DNA of 64,000 nt from Biancaea sappan (taxonomy: Eukaryota > Streptophyta > Magnoliopsida > Fabales > Fabaceae). Under the pieces are notes generated by a model. It was not told the origin of the DNA and did not search any database. It saw only the letters and a list, made by a program, of their open reading frames with translations. How positions within the stretch are numbered: position 1 is the stretch's first letter; each line of letters begins with the position of its first letter. Shown piece after piece: positions 60,801 through 64,000 of the stretch. Where the stretch lies: contig CM073496.1 in assembly GCA_037074585.1 (NCBI GenBank), forward strand, positions 35,764,501-35,828,500, given 5' to 3'. A program made the translations under genes and the position numbers.

Positions 60801-62249
60801 ATTGCAATTCCTTAACATATAACATATCTATACATTCACCATTTGAAGTCAATCAAAATATGGGATTGACACCTATTCAAATGGCCTAGGTGTTTGATGC
60901 AATTTTGCATCAAATGCCATGTGCTTAGACCATACACAGTATTAGGCATTACCTTAGATAATGCTTTTGCTCTTGTTGCATCTTGATCGATAAAAATTGA
61001 GAGCTTTTTTTGTCATTGAGCCTCCAAGAATATCTCAGAAAGCCATTTAAATGACTCCATGATTTCATGATATAACAATGCCACTCCAAAAATCACCATT
61101 CCTTATAAATTAAACATAGTCATATGTTCTTTTTGTCAGAACAAAGGAAACACTTCGTGTAGCTTTTGTCTCTTTTGGTTCTTTTTAAAAAAAAAAAAGG
61201 GATACAATTTCTATTTGGTTTTGGCAACAAAAGAACAAATGGGATGCTGTAGACAATGCTTTTTTGGTGTTAAAAGTTGTGAAGACGCTGTAATAAGAGG
61301 GCACTGGTGCTTACAAACGAAGAAACAATGGTTATGATGGGGCATCAATTAAACGCAGCATTGGAGGGCTGGTAGACAGCGTTAAACACATCATTTTCAA
61401 GGGGACATGTTTTGGTTTCCTTATGGCAAGATTGAATGAACGAGTGAGATTTAGAGCTGTAGATTTTTTGTCTTTCAAAAGTATCATAACACACCATTTT
61501 GCTTAGGTGAAATGGTGCATTTTGAGTTGCAGAAATGAGAGACATGGGGCACAAGCATAGCTGCACAAGAGATGCCAGAACATGATGGAACAAACAGCCG
61601 AGATACAACTGGAGGGTCTTGTTTGCGCCACAAACTACAAAGGATCTCATTCCTAATCAATCTTGCTTTTTAAGTATTTTAAAGAGGAGTCACTTCTTTT
61701 AGATGCTTTTTGTGCTCTTGTTCTTTGAGAAGAAAACTCCAATAGAAATCAACCAAGACAACAGATATTGGCATCAAAAGTACCTACTGCACTTCCTGAT
61801 ATATCTTCCCTCAATTTTTTTATGCCATGTATTTTTTATGTTGTTTATATCACACTCAGACACAAGCTTTATGGAAATTGTTATTGGTTTGACTGTGTAG
61901 GTGCTCCATATGGCCATCAAGTCTATTCTTGTCCGAGTTAATATTTTCTTATCCAGAATTATTTTCTAACAAAACATGTTTTGAGGTCAGTAATATATTC
62001 AGGAATTTGATGAAGCTAATAGCAATGACCTAAATATTAGTTAATCAAATATAGTTCTTGAATTTGACAATGTGATTATCTCCACCTCCACAGATTGGAG
62101 ATACAAACTTTCCCTTGCTTGAGTTGAGTTTCTTACATACTGTTCATAACTTCGTATTGTTTCTTATGTTGCATGCCTAACTTTTGAAACAGATTGGTTC
62201 AGGAGTTGGCTTGGTTGGAATCTGTCTTGCCCAAGTCAAGGCTGCCAAG
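51806..62249 (+). CDS. EEF2KMT: EEF2KMT/FAM86-like protein-lysine methyltransferase, 5' part (3' end off window)
   Basis: Seven exons, all GT-AG and phase-matched: 51806-51897, 51975-52044, 52401-52526, 52730-52793, 52889-52976, 61901-61985, 62193-62249. They encode about 206 residues, starting MEDERLDNPSLYLCSAIQAM. Typical plant FAM86 blocks are EQVQQFIWDHCLSKA, DDFYAPYLKSFLKKLI, RISFLFPDG and PLQCSLNMLEGDTG. Then follows SIWPSSLFLSELIF, and the SAM-binding motif I in exon 7 (IGSGVGLVGICLAQV). The remainder of the Rossmann methyltransferase fold must lie right of the window. Animal and yeast homologues methylate a lysine of elongation factor 2; the same role in plants is inferred. Intron 5 (52977-61900, 8924 bp) is bloated by nested transposons. 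A LTR element also begins in intron 7. Since every exon is intact, the gene is probably expressed if these introns are spliced. Confidence 0.88.
52977..54570. other. Left part of methyltransferase intron 5
   Basis: No exon or transposon domain recognised. Short frames at 53329-53833 have no family resemblance and sit between proven exons 5 and 6. Confidence 0.55.
54575..54965 (+). pseudogene. FAR1/FRS-type DNA-binding domain remnant
   Basis: Plus-strand fragments match the FAR1 WRKY-GCM1-like zinc finger region: GFQVKKQYFNWCKKDES, TRYVCSKKGIQ, LETRTNCLTMLG. After a frameshift come RVYEIVKQHNHEVQ, VQAHEM and KSSFDLMS. Stops and frameshifts show it is dead. FAR1/FHY3 transcription factors derive from Mutator-like transposases, so this may be a former MULE transposase or a decayed FRS gene. 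Its continuation lies beyond an L1 insertion, at 58540. Confidence 0.75.
55368..55550 (+). pseudogene. zf-RVT domain of second L1 fragment
   Basis: PLKVKAFLWTAILNRINTND, then SPDVCVMCVRNSETNNHMIL and HCEVVWDI. The Cys/His order parallels 17396-17626 on the other LINE. A stop (TAG, 55548-55550) follows HCEVVWDI just before the RTE insertion. Confidence 0.82.
55573..55750 (+). mobile_element. RTE-type LINE 3' end, 16-bp TSD
   Basis: A 178-bp insertion encodes the RTE ORF end (GRGRPKRTLREIIERDLLVN, then DRAQWRRAIHVADPT and a stop) and finishes with a (TTG)n tail. It is flanked by perfect duplications TTATTTTGTCTCTTTG at 55557-55572 and 55751-55766. Extreme 5' truncation is usual for target-primed reverse transcription. 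Confidence 0.92.
56126..58460 (-). mobile_element. Solo LTR (family 2) in L1 3' UTR, TSD TTTTC
   Basis: 2335 bp with plus-strand ends TGTCACGTCCC and GGGATATTACA and perfect TTTTC duplications at 56121-56125 and 58461-58465. It is collinear with 43000-45667 and, inverted, with 33259-35632. At 57486-57592, where the sibling copies carry ACTGTAGC/W-box words, it has a GGCGCC palindrome array instead. Confidence 0.93.
57486..57592. repeat. GGCGCC palindrome array in solo LTR
   Basis: Four copies of TGGCGC(C/T)T(G/A)GGCGCCA-like words spaced 20-50 bp apart in an otherwise AT-rich LTR. CpG-dense. Confidence 0.88.
58541..58890 (+). pseudogene. FAR1/MULE transposase core, left copy part 1
   Basis: Continues the remnant at 54575 after the L1. 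HNYLKVRRKRNVAY is followed by the transposase core DLKEQITNIFWADTRMLIDY and GFNHYIGMMIFGVALLYDEI, characteristic of MULE and FAR1/FRS proteins. A stop, and then a poly-C/poly-A tract, interrupts it. Confidence 0.8.
58893..58921. repeat. C-run followed by A-run
   Basis: About 17 C then 13-14 A replace what should be transposase coding sequence between ALLYDEI and TIFTNQD. The exact lengths are prone to sequencing error. Confidence 0.85.
58922..59096 (+). pseudogene. FAR1/MULE transposase core, left copy part 2
   Basis: IFTNQDMTIAEVLRKVIHDN, then VHGLHTWHLM, a stop, and NCIKYLGHL. The TWHL block holds part of the transposase/FAR1 core conserved in the family. It leads directly into the repeat units of the palindrome. 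Confidence 0.8.
59011..60925. repeat. Large imperfect palindrome of amplified FAR1-derived units
   Basis: The left arm (59011-59875) starts CATGGCATTTGATG; the right arm (60090-60925) ends with its inverse, CATCAAATGCCATG. By hand count 64 of the first 74 arm bases match. Each arm is built from ~247-bp FAR1-derived units: left units start near 59097, 59344, 59590 and 59837; inverted units have their markers near 60318, 60561 and 60808, plus a partial one from 60090. The spacer (59876-60089) has its own ~102-bp direct repeat. Remnant coding words such as STQLSESLNSD-like and WNELLLEHNVHDN place the unit in the FAR1/MULE C-terminal half. Confidence 0.88.
60926..61125 (-). pseudogene. FAR1/MULE transposase core, inverted right copy
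   Basis: The minus strand reads GMVIFGVALLYHEIMESFKW, a stop, then FIDQD and ALSKVMPNTVYGLSTWHLMQ into the palindrome arm. It is the inverted counterpart of 58800-59020, so the inverted duplication extends beyond the repeat units to at least 61120. Confidence 0.82.
61126..61900. other. Right part of methyltransferase intron 5
   Basis: No further exon or element recognised before the exon 6 acceptor at 61900. A 12-A run lies near 61187. Confidence 0.5.
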
Positions 62250-62623
62250 GTATAGTTCAAATTGAAGCAAAATTATGATCTTGTGCATGTATAGTTTTAA
62301 TAGAACTCTAACTCGACTGAAACTCTAGTAATCATATGGTTATCTAGGACATGAATAACCACTATCCAAACAATTCAACATAAAACAAAAGTGTAATTCC
62401 TAAATCAAAACTGATAACTCTTAAATTATCCTAATAACTAATTACAAAATTCAAAACTGATGGGACTGATATAAATGGGACATTGAAGATTATAATAGGG
62501 GAATTAGAAAGCTAGGTGAATTGTGTATTGCCTTCGGGTATTTCCAATTAATCACATTCATAGTATTCAGTCTTTATTTGCGTTTATCTTTATTTACTGT
62601 TACTGGGTGAGGGGGTTCATCAG

Positions 62624-62635
62624 TGGTATCAGAGC
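62624..62635 (+). other. Primer-binding site of right-edge LTR element
   Basis: TGGTATCAGAGC, initiator tRNA-Met type, just after a plausible LTR end (GGGGGTTCA, 62610-62618). Confidence 0.75.
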
Positions 62636-62665
62636 AGTTCCGATCAAGGGATTGCAGAAACAAGA

Positions 62666-62986
62666 ATGGAGTAGAGAGTTGATAAGCTTGAAAATGATTT
62701 GGCAGAACTCAGGGGTGATGTTGAGAGTCTTAAAGAAAAGGTACTTAATATAAAGATGGTTCTCAAGCTAAGTGACGCTTGGGAACGCAAGGGACGAAGG
62801 GACAAATTAAACGAGGCTTTCCTTCAAGAAGAGCAAACACAGAAGTCTAAATCATTCTTAGAAGTTGCTGACAAAATGAAAACTCAAGAACAAGAATCTT
62901 GGGTGGTCGAAGATGTCGAGAAAGGAAAAAAAAAGGAGAGTTTGGAACAAAGGAGAGGCCTGATTCCATCACAGCAGCAACTATAA
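62666..62986 (+). pseudogene. gag-like N-terminal coiled coil, nonsense-mutated
   Basis: An ATG at 62666 is followed by GAG then TAG, after which the same frame is open: RVDKLENDLAELRGDVESLK, a coiled-coil heptad pattern usual at the gag N-terminus of plant gypsy elements. It continues to a stop at 62984-62986. The stop at codon 3 looks like a GAG-to-TAG change. Confidence 0.55.
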
Positions 62987-64000
62987 ACGAATCAGAAATT
63001 CAATACTGCCTATGCACCAAAAGGTATGAGAACTGAATCACAATGTCACCGAGAACTGAGTCCTATCGACAGTGACAGGGAGAAAAGTGTTGCCAGAGAT
63101 GTGCAGATATTTTTTACGCCAAATTCAGGTCAGCCAGCAAGTAATTTTAATTTTTTCGGCACTGAAGCAGCAGAGGGAAGCGGCTGGAGATCCAGTAGCT
63201 GTGTGGAAGAAGATAACGCTGAGAAAAGACATTCATTCAGGGCAAAAGACGATGACAGCAAAGAAGGGGGAAGAAAATGGATCCTAGATCGGACTAGGGT
63301 GATTAAGCGGGAAGAGGCCCAAAGATGAGTAGAGAGAAAAGCATTAATGGGCCTTCTAGTCTTATGAGGAGCCTGGGCCGAAAAGGGAAACCTTATGGGT
63401 TTAAGGCAAAATACAAACGATGGGCCCAGTTAATGGATCATTGCATGAAAGATAACCTTACCCCACTTTCTCGGGTTATAGTTGACATGAGTAGAAAAAC
63501 CCGGACCCAAATGGTGAGTCTTCTTGTCAAGCGCTTTACTGGGCAGACGTAAACGTCACATTCATCGGCGGTCGCAGCACCCACCCTGCCAGGTGATGTC
63601 CATCACCCATATAACGCCAAGAAAACCATAGAAATGCGAATGGGCCTTGGGTCTGATTCTGCAGACCCGTTACAAGCAAGCAGTAGGAGCAAAAATAGTC
63701 CATGTCTTCAACTATTTACCATGACAGAGGAAGAAAGAAAAAGAGAAACAACAAGGATGAAGTTTCGAACTCAGGCAAACATAGTGGATTATGGGCAAGA
63801 AAGGTCTATGACTCTAACTGACAAGTTATTTATAATTATTGGAAAAAAGAGACATTCTTTTGGCTTTGCAACGCATAACCTAATTTCCAAGGAAACAAAT
63901 CAAGAGACATGTCCAGCAACACAAAGAAGGACAGGAAGCAGGGTTCTGGGTTCTTTTTTACAATTACTAAGACTATGTGCCAAAAGAGATGTTTGTGTGT

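Larger units (their letters stand above)
62300..64000 (+). mobile_element. LTR retrotransposon in methyltransferase intron 7, partial
   Basis: A PBS at 62624 and a downstream gag-like leader mark the start of an LTR element that runs past the window. The 5' LTR should lie between the exon 7 donor (62250) and about 62620, but I could not fix its start or a duplication. The rest to 64000 is purine-rich with many stops and no RT or integrase motif, so it may be non-autonomous or heavily decayed. Confidence 0.6.

Noticed and set aside
61345..61650. Minus-strand frame of 101 codons
   Set aside because: It is in an intron, has no domain, and its start and codon pattern look random.

Overview
The window is nuclear DNA of a flowering plant, most likely a dicot. 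The evidence is AT-rich introns with U-rich splice contexts, a vacuolar-type NHX antiporter gene with 14 coding exons, and several nested Ty3/gypsy chromovirus retrotransposons. No rRNA, tRNA, CRISPR or bacterial feature was seen.

I could build three host genes from exon and phase logic. (1) An intact class I NHX Na+(K+)/H+ antiporter on + (14528-25090, 546 aa). Its intron 6 is stretched to about 5.9 kb by a solo copia-type LTR and a dead L1 LINE. (2) Convergent to it, an unrecognised candidate gene of eight small exons on - (25383-29463, about 238 aa). (3) The 5' part of an EEF2KMT/FAM86-like protein-lysine methyltransferase on + (51806-62249, seven exons seen, running off the right edge). 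Its intron 5 of about 8.9 kb is packed with nested elements.

Left region (1-11.4 kb): a Tekay-like chromovirus on - (copy A; 5' LTR, gag and pol up to RNase H visible) sits inside the pol 3' end of a + strand chromovirus (copy C; chromodomain remnant plus 3' LTR). A solo LTR (8943-11188) follows, inserted in a telomere-like TTTAGGG stretch. Middle (31.2-42.5 kb): a complete but broken chromovirus (copy B) has two LTRs of about 2.05 kb. A solo LTR of a second family is inserted in its 5' LTR. Further solo LTRs of that second family lie at 43000-45667 and 56126-58460, both on -. From 45.9 to 51.4 kb there is a long-TIR element with a hAT MITE inside it, then a candidate Helitron.

The most unusual structure is in intron 5 of the methyltransferase gene. 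A broken FAR1/MULE-type transposase sequence was split by an L1 LINE, which itself carries an RTE insertion and a solo LTR. Part of the transposase sequence was amplified as ~247-bp units and duplicated in inverted orientation, giving a ~2.3 kb imperfect palindrome (about 58.8-61.1 kb). If transcribed with the host pre-mRNA it could form a long hairpin, comparable in architecture to the maize Mu killer locus. Target-site duplications support most of the nested insertions and show a strong bias for TTTTC-like targets.
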